Below are positions 1 through 6,769 of a DNA stretch of 9,615 nt, one piece after another. How positions within the stretch are numbered: position 1 is the first letter of the stretch; the number at the start of each line of letters is the position of its first letter. Origin of the DNA: Ignavibacteriales bacterium (GTDB lineage Bacteria; Bacteroidota; Ignavibacteria; Ignavibacteriales; Melioribacteraceae). The DNA lies in contig JAGVBL010000229.1 of assembly GCA_020059785.1 (NCBI GenBank), forward strand, positions 1 to 9,615. Direction: 5' to 3'. Both the position numbers and the translations under genes were made by a program. The notes below the pieces were generated by a model that saw only the letters and a list, made by a program, of their open reading frames with translations, did no database searches and was not told the DNA's origin.

Positions 1-149
1 CAACATATGTTGATGCTATGATACTGATTGGAAGTTTCGGTTTCTTCTTCACATGGATATTATTATTTACAAAGGCATTACCAGTTGTTTCAATTGCAGA
101 AGTCAAAGCGGTTGTTGATGATGCACAACCTTCTCATAAGGATCATTAA
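1..149 (+). CDS. actC: Alternative complex III subunit ActC (NrfD/PsrC-like), C-terminal end only
   Basis: The window opens inside this gene; the reading frame starts at base 3 and ends with TAA at 147-149, leaving 48 codons. The visible protein has one hydrophobic helix (from about AMILIGSFGFFFTWILLF) followed by KALPVVSIAEVKAVV and a short polar tail ending in KDH. A last helix followed by a 'lP.vsi.E.K' segment is what I know from the end of ActC, the NrfD-like integral membrane subunit that helps form the quinol site and proposed proton path of alternative complex III. The gene immediately downstream is ActD, which normally follows ActC, and this supports the call. Only the end is present, so helix count and quinol-site residues cannot be judged. 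ActA and ActB would be expected further upstream. Confidence 0.82.
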   Translation, partial: TYVDAMILIGSFGFFFTWILLFTKALPVVSIAEVKAVVDDAQPSHKDH

Positions 150-151
150 TA

Positions 152-1291
152 ATGAGTGATAAGATTTTATATAGTTATACCGGAATTTTTGACACTCCTG
201 ATGAAATAATTCATGCAGCTGAAAAAACATCCGAATATGGATTTAAGAAATATGACGTCCATACACCTTATCCATTGCACGGAATGAATAAGGCGATGAA
301 GCTTCCGCCTTCTAAGCTTGGTTACGTTGCGCTTGTTGTCGGGTTATCAGGTGCACTTGCGGCATTATTACTTATGTTCTGGATGTCTGCAGTAGATTAC
401 CCAATCATAATTGGCGGTAAACCATTTTTCTCTTTCCCTGCCTACGTACCGGTAATGTTCGAGGTAACTGTTCTATCTGCTTCAATTGCAACTGTACTTA
501 CAATGCTTTTTATCTTTTTCAAATTGCCTAATAATGCCCACCCATTGCATGATACTGATTATATGAAAAAAGTATCTTCTAATAAATATGGAATCAGTAT
601 TCAGGCGGAAGACGAAAAATTTAATGAAGAACAGGTAAAAATTTTCTTAACAGGATTAGGCGCTAAAGAAATTACTGCAGTTTATTACGACAACGATGAG
701 ATTAACCATAAACATAAAATTCTTGAGCCAAAGTTTATCGGATTTTTATTGTTCACGGCTCTTTTAACTTCAGGTGTTTCTTATTTTGTATTGAATAAAT
801 TACTTTATATGCCGCCATTCGATTGGATGATGGAACAGGATAAATTAAATCCTCAGGCAACTTCAACAGTTTTCGCAGACGGTTTTGGAATGAGAGAACC
901 TGTAGAAGGAACAATTTCCAGAGGTCACTTACCATACTTGTTCAAAGGTCAGCCCGAAGCAGCAGAAATAAATCTCGCGAATCCATTACCATTTACTAAA
1001 CCGGTTCTTGAAATGGGTCAGAAAAAATTTGATACGTTCTGCAGTCCGTGTCATGGATATCATGGCGAAGGGGACAGCCGTTTGCGAGGTCAATTTCCTA
1101 ATCCCCCAAGTTTACATTCGGAAAAAATCCGAAACTGGAAAGATGGAAGAATATTTCATGTAATTACAGACGGTCAAAATGTAATACCATCTTATTCTTC
1201 TCAAATGACAACTGAAGAAAGATGGGCTGTTGTTAATTATATAAGAGTATTACAAAGAGCACTTAATGCTAAGGAGTCCGATCTAAAATGA
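152..1291 (+). CDS. ActD-ActE fusion: DUF3341 membrane subunit joined to a monoheme cytochrome c
   Basis: This 379-residue protein combines two alternative complex III subunits in one frame. Residues 1-180 are ActD-like (DUF3341): the N-terminal YGFKKYDVHTPYPLHGMNKAM segment, a helix at about 56-80, IIIGGKPFFSFPAYVP at 86-100, a second helix at about 100-123, then a soluble part. Residues 194-216 form a third helix. Residues 225-379 are ActE-like: PVEGTISRG (250-258), heme attachment CSPCH (C297, C300, H301), and a terminal RWAVVNYIRVLQ. ActD's two helices would leave its soluble domain in the cytoplasm, and the third helix would carry the cytochrome to the periplasm, so the topology is coherent. 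ActE is usually a separate, lipid-anchored protein; here no lipoprotein signal is needed. The usual MPSY near the heme reads VIPSY (I345), so the distal ligand is uncertain; M352 is a candidate. The start is supported by AAGGA at 138-142, nine bases upstream. The 3' end overlaps actF by four bases. Confidence 0.88.
   Translation: MSDKILYSYTGIFDTPDEIIHAAEKTSEYGFKKYDVHTPYPLHGMNKAMKLPPSKLGYVALVVGLSGALAALLLMFWMSAVDYPIIIGGKPFFSFPAYVPVMFEVTVLSASIATVLTMLFIFFKLPNNAHPLHDTDYMKKVSSNKYGISIQAEDEKFNEEQVKIFLTGLGAKEITAVYYDNDEINHKHKILEPKFIGFLLFTALLTSGVSYFVLNKLLYMPPFDWMMEQDKLNPQATSTVFADGFGMREPVEGTISRGHLPYLFKGQPEAAEINLANPLPFTKPVLEMGQKKFDTFCSPCHGYHGEGDSRLRGQFPNPPSLHSEKIRNWKDGRIFHVITDGQNVIPSYSSQMTTEERWAVVNYIRVLQRALNAKESDLK
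1271..1276 (+). promoter_or_regulatory. Ribosome binding site of actF, inside the end of the ActD-ActE gene
   Basis: AAGGAG lies 11 bases before the ATG at 1288 and within the coding end of the preceding gene. With the ATGA overlap at 1288-1291 it supports this start and suggests coupled translation of the two membrane subunits. Confidence 0.6.
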
Positions 1292-2475
1292 GTTCATCTC
1301 ATAATGTAGAATATCAGAAAAAAGAATTACCCGCAAAAATCAGAACAATTGGTTTAGTATTGTTTATAATTGGTCTTATTGGAGTAACTGCATCATATTT
1401 TACCGACTCTTCCCGTAGTGCTTTTAATAATATTATAATGCTAAGTTTCTTAACCAGTGTTGGATTAGGGTCTCTTTTCCTGGTTGCAGTTGAATATGTT
1501 GCCGGTGCAGTCTGGAGTACTCCATTCAGAAGAATTCCAGAATTTCTTTCAACAATTTTGCTTGTTCTTCCGGTAGTAGTTATACCCTTACTCTTTAAAC
1601 TCGGGGATATTTTTCACTGGATGCATCCCGAAGTGGTGGAAGCTGATAAAGTACTCAAGGGGAAAGCCCCTTATCTTAACGTTGAATTCTTTATGGTTCG
1701 CGTAGTTCTATTCATTTTATTGTGGATATTATTTTATTATTTCATCACTAGAACATCTAAGAAACAGGATTCAACATTCGATCCATCATTAACAAAAAAG
1801 AATATAAAACTATCTGCAGCTTTTATACCTGTTTTTGGAATTACAATTTCATTCTTTGCATTCGATTGGCTGATGAGTCTGGAACCACACTGGTTCTCTA
1901 CAATTTTTGGAGTCTATTATTTTTCAGGTTCAATCCTTGCAGCTTTTGCTGCCGTAACATTTGTTGTTGTTATGTTAAATGAGAATGGATATTTGGTTAA
2001 GGGCTTGACAAACGACCATTATTATAGTCTTGGTGCATTTATGTTTGCATTCACAAATTTCTGGGCATACATTGCATTCAGTCAGTTCTTACTAATCTGG
2101 TATGCTAATTTACCCGAAGAGACTTTCTGGTTCTTACAAAGATGGGAAGGTAATTGGATCTACTATACAATCGGATTAATTTTTGTACGCTTTGCTATTC
2201 CGTATTTTGGGTTATTATCTCAACCTTCTAAAATGGAACCCAAAAGACTAAAGATTATGTCAGTATGGTTATTGTTTGCACACTGGTATGATTTATATTG
2301 GTTAGCTATGCCTAATTACAGTAAAGATGGAATATTATTTAGCTGGATTGAAATAGCATTCCCTGTTCTTTCAGTTGGTATAGTAATTTTATTGTTTGTG
2401 CAACTATCAAAGAAAAATAATTTAGTAGCAATTGGAGACCCCAAACTAAAACGTGGAATCGATTTCAGGTTATAA
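1288..2475 (+). CDS. actF: Alternative complex III subunit ActF (integral membrane)
   Basis: This 395-residue protein has about ten membrane helices (near 20-38, 50-72, 86-106, 132-154, 174-195, 205-230, 247-272, 288-310, 322-342 and 351-373). It is a typical ActF in length, topology and motifs: FDWLMSLEPHWFSTIFGVYY (192-211) in the middle and LFAHWYDLYWLAMPNY (329-344) near the end. ActF is an NrfD-related membrane subunit without cofactors of its own. In known structures it packs beside ActC and is proposed to take part in proton movement; that is family knowledge and not visible here. It follows the ActD-ActE gene with a four-base overlap, and an eight-base gap leads to a cytochrome c gene. 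Nothing looks truncated. Confidence 0.9.
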   Translation: MSSSHNVEYQKKELPAKIRTIGLVLFIIGLIGVTASYFTDSSRSAFNNIIMLSFLTSVGLGSLFLVAVEYVAGAVWSTPFRRIPEFLSTILLVLPVVVIPLLFKLGDIFHWMHPEVVEADKVLKGKAPYLNVEFFMVRVVLFILLWILFYYFITRTSKKQDSTFDPSLTKKNIKLSAAFIPVFGITISFFAFDWLMSLEPHWFSTIFGVYYFSGSILAAFAAVTFVVVMLNENGYLVKGLTNDHYYSLGAFMFAFTNFWAYIAFSQFLLIWYANLPEETFWFLQRWEGNWIYYTIGLIFVRFAIPYFGLLSQPSKMEPKRLKIMSVWLLFAHWYDLYWLAMPNYSKDGILFSWIEIAFPVLSVGIVILLFVQLSKKNNLVAIGDPKLKRGIDFRL

Positions 2476-2483
2476 AATTTTTT

Positions 2484-3407
2484 ATGAATATGGAAAAACA
2501 AAAAATTCGCGACGAAATAGACTTTAGAGAATTATTAAGATCACCTTTAAGACTGTACGGATGGTTCTTTGTCTATTTCTTTATTCTAATTCTTGCTTTT
2601 GGAATTTTCTTTGGACATAAACTAATTCCAATTTCTTTTAACGAACAGAATGTTGGAATTATCGATTCATCATTAATTAAAAGGGAAGTAGTTGAGAAAA
2701 AAGGCGGAATCATTCCTGCTGTTGATCTCAACTCTATTATGAATCCAACGAAGGAAATGATTTTAAAGGGAAAAGAATTATTTGACGGCAACTGTAAATC
2801 GTGCCATGGTGATAATGGACTGGGCGATGGACCTGCCGGTTTGATGCTTAATCCAAAACCGAGAAATTTTCATCAAACAGATGGCTGGACAAATGGACGT
2901 ACTATTGATGCTCTCTATAAAACATTACAGGAAGGAATTATTACAAAAGGAATGGCGGCATATGAGTATCTTCCGCCATCCGATCGGTTGGATATAATTC
3001 ATTACATAAGAACATTTGTAGAATTTCCACCGGTTACAGAAGAGCAGGTTAACAAGTTAAATACAACTTATAATTTGTCTGCCGGTACAATCCAACCTAA
3101 TCAGATTCCTGTAACCAGAGCAGCCAGTATAATTATTAACGAACAGGCTCAAATTAATTCAAAAGTTGAATTGGTTAAAGAGAAGTTATTGGCTAATGAG
3201 AGCTTAACTACTCTCTTGCTCCTCAATAATACAATTAATATTGAAAAGGCTCTTTATTTACTCATATCAAATTCTCAACAGACACCCGATAAGCTATTTC
3301 AAATAATCAAAAATGCTCCTGTTGATTTCGGTTTTAAGCCATCGATTATCAGACTTACAAATGAACAGTTCCGTATGATATTTGATTATGTAAAATCAAT
3401 AACCTAA
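2484..3407 (+). CDS. Membrane-anchored monoheme cytochrome c with long C-terminal extension
   Basis: The 307-residue product has a cytoplasmic N terminus, one membrane helix at about 24-44, and a periplasmic class I cytochrome c domain at about 90-180. Heme attachment is CKSCH (C104, C107, H108), followed by GDNGLGDGPAG, and the likely distal ligand is M157 in TKGMAAYEYL, before the closing helix DRLDIIHYIRTF. Residues about 185-307 form an extra region with no heme motif or membrane helix; it is rich in N, L and I and looks helical. I do not recognise this extension. The position between actF and the Sco/oxidase genes suggests an electron carrier between alternative complex III and the CuA site of CoxB, or an added subunit of either complex; this is inference. 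ATG codons at 2484 and 2490 are both possible and neither has a strong ribosome binding site (only CAGG at 2467-2470). The chosen start is the longer one. Confidence 0.85.
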   Translation: MNMEKQKIRDEIDFRELLRSPLRLYGWFFVYFFILILAFGIFFGHKLIPISFNEQNVGIIDSSLIKREVVEKKGGIIPAVDLNSIMNPTKEMILKGKELFDGNCKSCHGDNGLGDGPAGLMLNPKPRNFHQTDGWTNGRTIDALYKTLQEGIITKGMAAYEYLPPSDRLDIIHYIRTFVEFPPVTEEQVNKLNTTYNLSAGTIQPNQIPVTRAASIIINEQAQINSKVELVKEKLLANESLTTLLLLNNTINIEKALYLLISNSQQTPDKLFQIIKNAPVDFGFKPSIIRLTNEQFRMIFDYVKSIT

Positions 3408-3416
3408 TAAATAGCA

Positions 3417-4205
3417 ATGAATCCAATTAGAAAAATTAGTCTAATTTATTTTATTATAATAATTTGCCTTGTTTATAGCACAAAGACCTGCGCTCAAAAA
3501 TCTATTGAAGTTGGCATAGATGAAAAACTTGGCAGTTATTTACCTCTTGACCTTTCCTTTACAAATAGTGAAGGCGAGAAGGTAATCTTAAAGGATATTA
3601 TCGATAAACCCGTGCTCCTTGCTTTAGTCTATTATGAATGCCCCGGTATTTGTAGTCCGTTATTGAATGAACTTACCTGGACAATTGATAAAATACAATT
3701 GGAACCGGGAGCAGATTTTAAGATAATTTCCCTAAGCTTTGATAATAGAGAAACACCGGAAATTGCAGCTAAATGGAAGAAGAATTATTTACATACTCTT
3801 AAAAGACCTTTCGATCCAGCCGACTGGATATTTCTTACAGGTGATTCAGTGAATATTCATAAGTTAACAGACGCTGCGGGTTATTATTTTAAGAAAAGTT
3901 CTGATGATCAATTTATACATGCCGGTGCTGTACTTACAATTGCACCGGATGGAAAGATCTCAAGGTATTTGTTCGGTACTTCATTTAACCCGTTTGATGT
4001 TAAGATGGCGTTAATAGATGCCAAAGCCGGTAAAACTAATCCTACTGTTTCAAAGTTTCTTCAGTTCTGTTTCAGTTACGATCCTGAAGGAAGACAATAC
4101 ACTCTTAATGTTACAAGAATTATCGGATCGGTAATGCTTCTTGGTGTTGGAATATTTTTAATTGTTTTGTTGAAAAAGAAAAAAAGAACGAGGGAGTTTA
4201 GATAA
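3417..4205 (+). CDS. Sco1/SenC-family copper chaperone with C-terminal membrane anchor
   Basis: This 262-residue thioredoxin-fold protein carries the Sco copper-binding set: C75 and C79 in YECPGICSPL and H168 in FIHAG. Sco proteins deliver or reduce copper for the CuA site of oxidase subunit II in the periplasm. The N terminus (residues 4-21) is a hydrophobic signal or anchor helix, with a possible cleavage after TCA near residue 26. A second hydrophobic helix at about 235-252 is followed by a basic tail, KKKKRTREFR, which should face the cytoplasm. The stretch FCFSYDPEGRQYTLNV (217-232) just before this helix resembles Sco proteins I associate with alternative complex III operons. The gene stands directly before coxA; its TAA at 4203-4205 abuts the coxA ATG. 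No clear ribosome binding site precedes the ATG at 3417, nine bases after the previous stop. Confidence 0.9.
   Translation: MNPIRKISLIYFIIIICLVYSTKTCAQKSIEVGIDEKLGSYLPLDLSFTNSEGEKVILKDIIDKPVLLALVYYECPGICSPLLNELTWTIDKIQLEPGADFKIISLSFDNRETPEIAAKWKKNYLHTLKRPFDPADWIFLTGDSVNIHKLTDAAGYYFKKSSDDQFIHAGAVLTIAPDGKISRYLFGTSFNPFDVKMALIDAKAGKTNPTVSKFLQFCFSYDPEGRQYTLNVTRIIGSVMLLGVGIFLIVLLKKKKRTREFR
4191..4196 (+). promoter_or_regulatory. Ribosome binding site of coxA within the end of the Sco gene
   Basis: AGGGAG lies nine bases before the ATG at 4206, inside the last codons of the Sco gene. It fixes the coxA start directly after the Sco stop codon. Confidence 0.6.
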
Positions 4206-5843
4206 ATGAGCGACGGCAATTCGACCGTAATCGAAAATAGTTTTTATAAACAGAGCACAAACAAACACACCGGAATTTTATCCTGGCTACTTACTGTTGA
4301 TCATAAAAGAATCGGTATAATGTATGGTGTAACAATTCTGTTTTTCTTTCTTGTAGGTGTAATAATTGGTGTTTTGATGCGCCTGGAATTGATTGCACCC
4401 GGAAAAACTATTGTTGATGCACAAACTTACAATTCATTATTTACGCTTCATGGTGTAATAATGATTTTCCTTTTTATAATACCGGGTCTTCCTGCAATTT
4501 TCGGAAATTTCTTTCTTCCTATTCAAATAGGTGCGCGGGATGTTGCATTCCCAAGATTGAATCTATTATCCTACTATATCTATGTTTTAGGTGCTATCCT
4601 CGCTCTTCTTTCAGTAATACTTCCGGGCGGAGCTATTGATACAGGTTGGACATTTTATATCCCATACAGCGTTAGAAGTAATACAAATGTTTCACTGCCT
4701 CTATTAGCTGCATTTATTCTTGGGTTTTCATCAATATTAACCGGATTGAACTTTATAACAACTGTACATCGTTTACGTGCACCGGGTATGACGTTTTTTA
4801 AAATGCCTTTATTTGTCTGGGCAACTTATGCAACTGCATGGATTCAGATAATTGCTACTCCTGTTGTTGGAATTACAATTGTTCTTGTAGTATTAGAAAG
4901 ATTATTCGGAGTAGGAATATTTGATCCTGCACTTGGAGGCGACCCGATACTTTTTCAGCACCTGTTCTGGATCTATTCTCACCCGGCAGTGTATATAATG
5001 ATTTTACCGGCAATGGGAGTTGTTTCGGAAATTATTCCAACATTTGCGCGCAGAACAATCTTCGGTTATAAAGCTATTGCGATGTCTTCGCTGGCAATTG
5101 CATTTGTTGGTTATCTTGTGTGGGCACATCATATGTTTACAAGCGGTATGAGCGATACTGCACGATGGATCTTTTCGCTCCTAACATTTATAGTTGCATT
5201 ACCATCAGGCGTAAAAATATTCAACTGGGTTGCAACTATGTATAAAGGTTCAATCGATCCCAAACCTCCATTCCAATGGGTAATGTCATTCATATTTTTA
5301 TTTTCAATCGGCGGGTTAACAGGATTGGTTCTCGGATCACTCGCAACTGATATTCATGTTCATGATACATATTTTGTAGTAGCACATTTTCACTTTGTGA
5401 TGTTTGGGGGAACAGGAACAATATTTTTTGCAGCTATTCATTATTGGTTCCCTAAAATGTTTGGCAGAATGTACAATGATAAACTTGCAACCTTAGGTGT
5501 TATAGGATTCTTTATTGGATTCTTAATGCTATACTTCCCGAAGTTTATTATGGGGTATATGGGCATGCCAAGAAGATATTACGATTATTTGCCGCAGTTT
5601 GCTAATCTTCAATTAATTTCTACAATCGGTTCCTGGGTACTGGCATTAACAATATTCTTTATTGTAGGTTACCTTATTCATGCATTAGTAAAAGGTAAAA
5701 GAGCAACATCAAATCCTTGGGGAGGCGTTACATTAGAATGGCATATTCAGTCTCCACCACCAATGGAAAATTTTAAAGAGATTCCAATAATTACCCATGA
5801 GCCGTACGATTTTAGTCAGCTAAAGGAGATGAAAGATGAGTAG
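4206..5843 (+). CDS. coxA: Cytochrome c oxidase subunit I, A2-type heme-copper oxidase
   Basis: The 545-residue protein is the catalytic subunit that reduces oxygen to water and pumps protons. All metal ligands are visible: H82 (TLHGVIMIF) and H396 for heme a, H394 (VVAHFHF) for heme a3, and H259, H308 and H309 (WAHHMF) for CuB. Y263 in YSHPAVY is the tyrosine expected to crosslink to H259. The glutamate of the common HPEVY motif is alanine (A261), while Y257-S258 precede the histidine; this YS pattern marks the A2 class, as known from Rhodothermus marinus. The D-channel entrance (D112 in GARDVAFPRLN), N101 and the K-channel lysine (K337 in LPSGVKIFNW) are kept. About twelve helices span the length, with a polar C-terminal tail from about residue 497. 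The last eight bases overlap coxC. Confidence 0.97.
   Translation: MSDGNSTVIENSFYKQSTNKHTGILSWLLTVDHKRIGIMYGVTILFFFLVGVIIGVLMRLELIAPGKTIVDAQTYNSLFTLHGVIMIFLFIIPGLPAIFGNFFLPIQIGARDVAFPRLNLLSYYIYVLGAILALLSVILPGGAIDTGWTFYIPYSVRSNTNVSLPLLAAFILGFSSILTGLNFITTVHRLRAPGMTFFKMPLFVWATYATAWIQIIATPVVGITIVLVVLERLFGVGIFDPALGGDPILFQHLFWIYSHPAVYIMILPAMGVVSEIIPTFARRTIFGYKAIAMSSLAIAFVGYLVWAHHMFTSGMSDTARWIFSLLTFIVALPSGVKIFNWVATMYKGSIDPKPPFQWVMSFIFLFSIGGLTGLVLGSLATDIHVHDTYFVVAHFHFVMFGGTGTIFFAAIHYWFPKMFGRMYNDKLATLGVIGFFIGFLMLYFPKFIMGYMGMPRRYYDYLPQFANLQLISTIGSWVLALTIFFIVGYLIHALVKGKRATSNPWGGVTLEWHIQSPPPMENFKEIPIITHEPYDFSQLKEMKDE
5823..5828 (+). promoter_or_regulatory. Ribosome binding site of coxC inside the end of coxA
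   Basis: AAGGAG is seven bases before the ATG at 5836 and lies in the last codons of coxA. This good spacing supports the start that overlaps coxA by eight bases rather than any internal methionine. Confidence 0.65.
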
Positions 5844-6465
5844 TCATAATGAATCTGCTGTAGCTCAAAATCATGTCCATCGCGATGAAGTTGGCGCAAA
5901 AATGGGTATGTGGCTATTCCTGTTTACCGAACTACTTTTATTTGGCGGACTGTTCTTAGTATATGCTGTTTACCGCTATCAGTATCCGGATCAATTTCAC
6001 TTAGCGGGGATGGAATTAAATACTGGTATAGGAACACTCAATACAATAATTCTTTTAACAAGTAGCTTGACGGTTGCTCTTTCAATTGCAGCTATTCAAA
6101 AGAGAAATAAATTTTTATCCGTCCTTATGCTTACCCTGACATTAACATTTGCATTGATGTTTATGGTTAACAAATATTTTGAATGGTCGGCAAAGTTCTC
6201 GCATGGAATTTATCCAGGTTCCGAGGAATTGTTGAGTTTACCAAACGGGCAGATTTTATTTTTCGGTTTATATTATGTAATGACGGGACTCCATGGTTTA
6301 CACGTAGTTATTGGAATTATAATTCTTTCAATAATTCTTGTAATGATAATTAAGGATAAGATTACTTATGATAATTATACAAAGCTGGAAAATTCCGGAT
6401 TGTACTGGCACCTTGTAGATTTAATCTGGATTTTTTTATTTCCCTTATTCTATTTAATTCAATGA
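5836..6465 (+). CDS. coxC: Cytochrome c oxidase subunit III, five-helix form
   Basis: The 209-residue protein matches subunit III in its short five-helix form, which lacks the first two helices of the longer seven-helix type. Helices lie near 22-46, 66-87, 92-112, 138-170 and 187-208. Recognisable parts are MGMWLFLFTELLLFGGLF (23-40) with the conserved glutamate E32, FEWS (115-118), and YYVMTGLHGLHVVIG (146-160). It ends with YWHLVDLIWIFLFPLFYL, typical of the family. Subunit III carries no metal; it stabilises subunit I and supports proton uptake. It sits between coxA and coxD, overlapping coxA by eight bases, with only seven bases before coxD. Confidence 0.95.
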   Translation: MSSHNESAVAQNHVHRDEVGAKMGMWLFLFTELLLFGGLFLVYAVYRYQYPDQFHLAGMELNTGIGTLNTIILLTSSLTVALSIAAIQKRNKFLSVLMLTLTLTFALMFMVNKYFEWSAKFSHGIYPGSEELLSLPNGQILFFGLYYVMTGLHGLHVVIGIIILSIILVMIIKDKITYDNYTKLENSGLYWHLVDLIWIFLFPLFYLIQ

Positions 6466-6468
6466 GGA
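6464..6468 (+). promoter_or_regulatory. Ribosome binding site of coxD overlapping the coxC stop codon
   Basis: GAGGA begins within the coxC TGA (6463-6465) and lies four bases before the ATG at 6473. The stop and ribosome binding site share bases, consistent with coupled translation. Confidence 0.5.
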
Positions 6469-6472
6469 ATTC

Positions 6473-6760
6473 ATGCACGAAGAAAAAAATAATCATCATA
6501 TCGGTTACGGTACATATGTCTTAGTATGGATTGCACTGCTTGCTTTCACTTCAATTACCGTTACAATTGCGGGTGTAAGTCTGGGCAGATATACTTTATT
6601 AGTAGCTTTGTTTTTTGCTGCAATTAAATCTGCACTTGTAATTAATATCTTTATGCATATTAAGTTCGATGAGAAAATTTTCAAAGTATTTTTATTACTA
6701 AGCGGGTTCACATTACTGGTAATATTCATTTTAACATTTTTTGACTTTTTATATCGTTGA
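6473..6760 (+). CDS. coxD: Cytochrome c oxidase subunit IV (prokaryotic COX4-type)
   Basis: The 95-residue protein has three helices (about 12-34, 40-62 and 70-92) and the family signature KSALVINIFMHIKFDEK (52-68), with the FMH motif after the second helix. Length and topology fit the small subunit IV of bacterial aa3/caa3 oxidases, which helps assemble or stabilise the complex and binds no cofactor. The N terminus is histidine-rich (HEEKNNHHIGYG), which is common in this family. It lies between coxC and coxB with gaps of seven and nine bases. The high sequence variability of this family makes the call rest on the FMH motif, helix number and position. Confidence 0.88.
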   Translation: MHEEKNNHHIGYGTYVLVWIALLAFTSITVTIAGVSLGRYTLLVALFFAAIKSALVINIFMHIKFDEKIFKVFLLLSGFTLLVIFILTFFDFLYR

Positions 6761-6762
6761 GG
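6759..6762 (+). promoter_or_regulatory. Ribosome binding site of coxB overlapping the coxD stop codon
   Basis: GAGG starts in the coxD TGA (6758-6760) and is seven bases before the ATG at 6770. This repeats the TGAGG arrangement seen at the coxC-coxD junction. Confidence 0.5.
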
Positions 6763-6769
6763 TTTGTAA

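Noticed and set aside
690..740. The ActD-ActE junction as a sequencing frameshift or missed stop between two genes.
   Set aside because: The frame is uninterrupted, the linking helix is well formed, and no ribosome binding site with a start codon precedes the ActE part in the expected place.
753..935. Open frame on the - strand inside the ActD-ActE gene; similar antisense frames at 2316-2501, 2573-2791, 6505-6729, 6980-7174 and 7379-7669.
   Set aside because: All are short, lie opposite well-supported genes, have no recognisable domain, and are expected by chance opposite membrane-protein coding sequence.
3474..3494. Lipoprotein signal at C25 of the Sco protein.
   Set aside because: The residues before the cysteine are TKT, which does not fit a lipobox; a cleaved signal peptide or uncleaved anchor is more likely.
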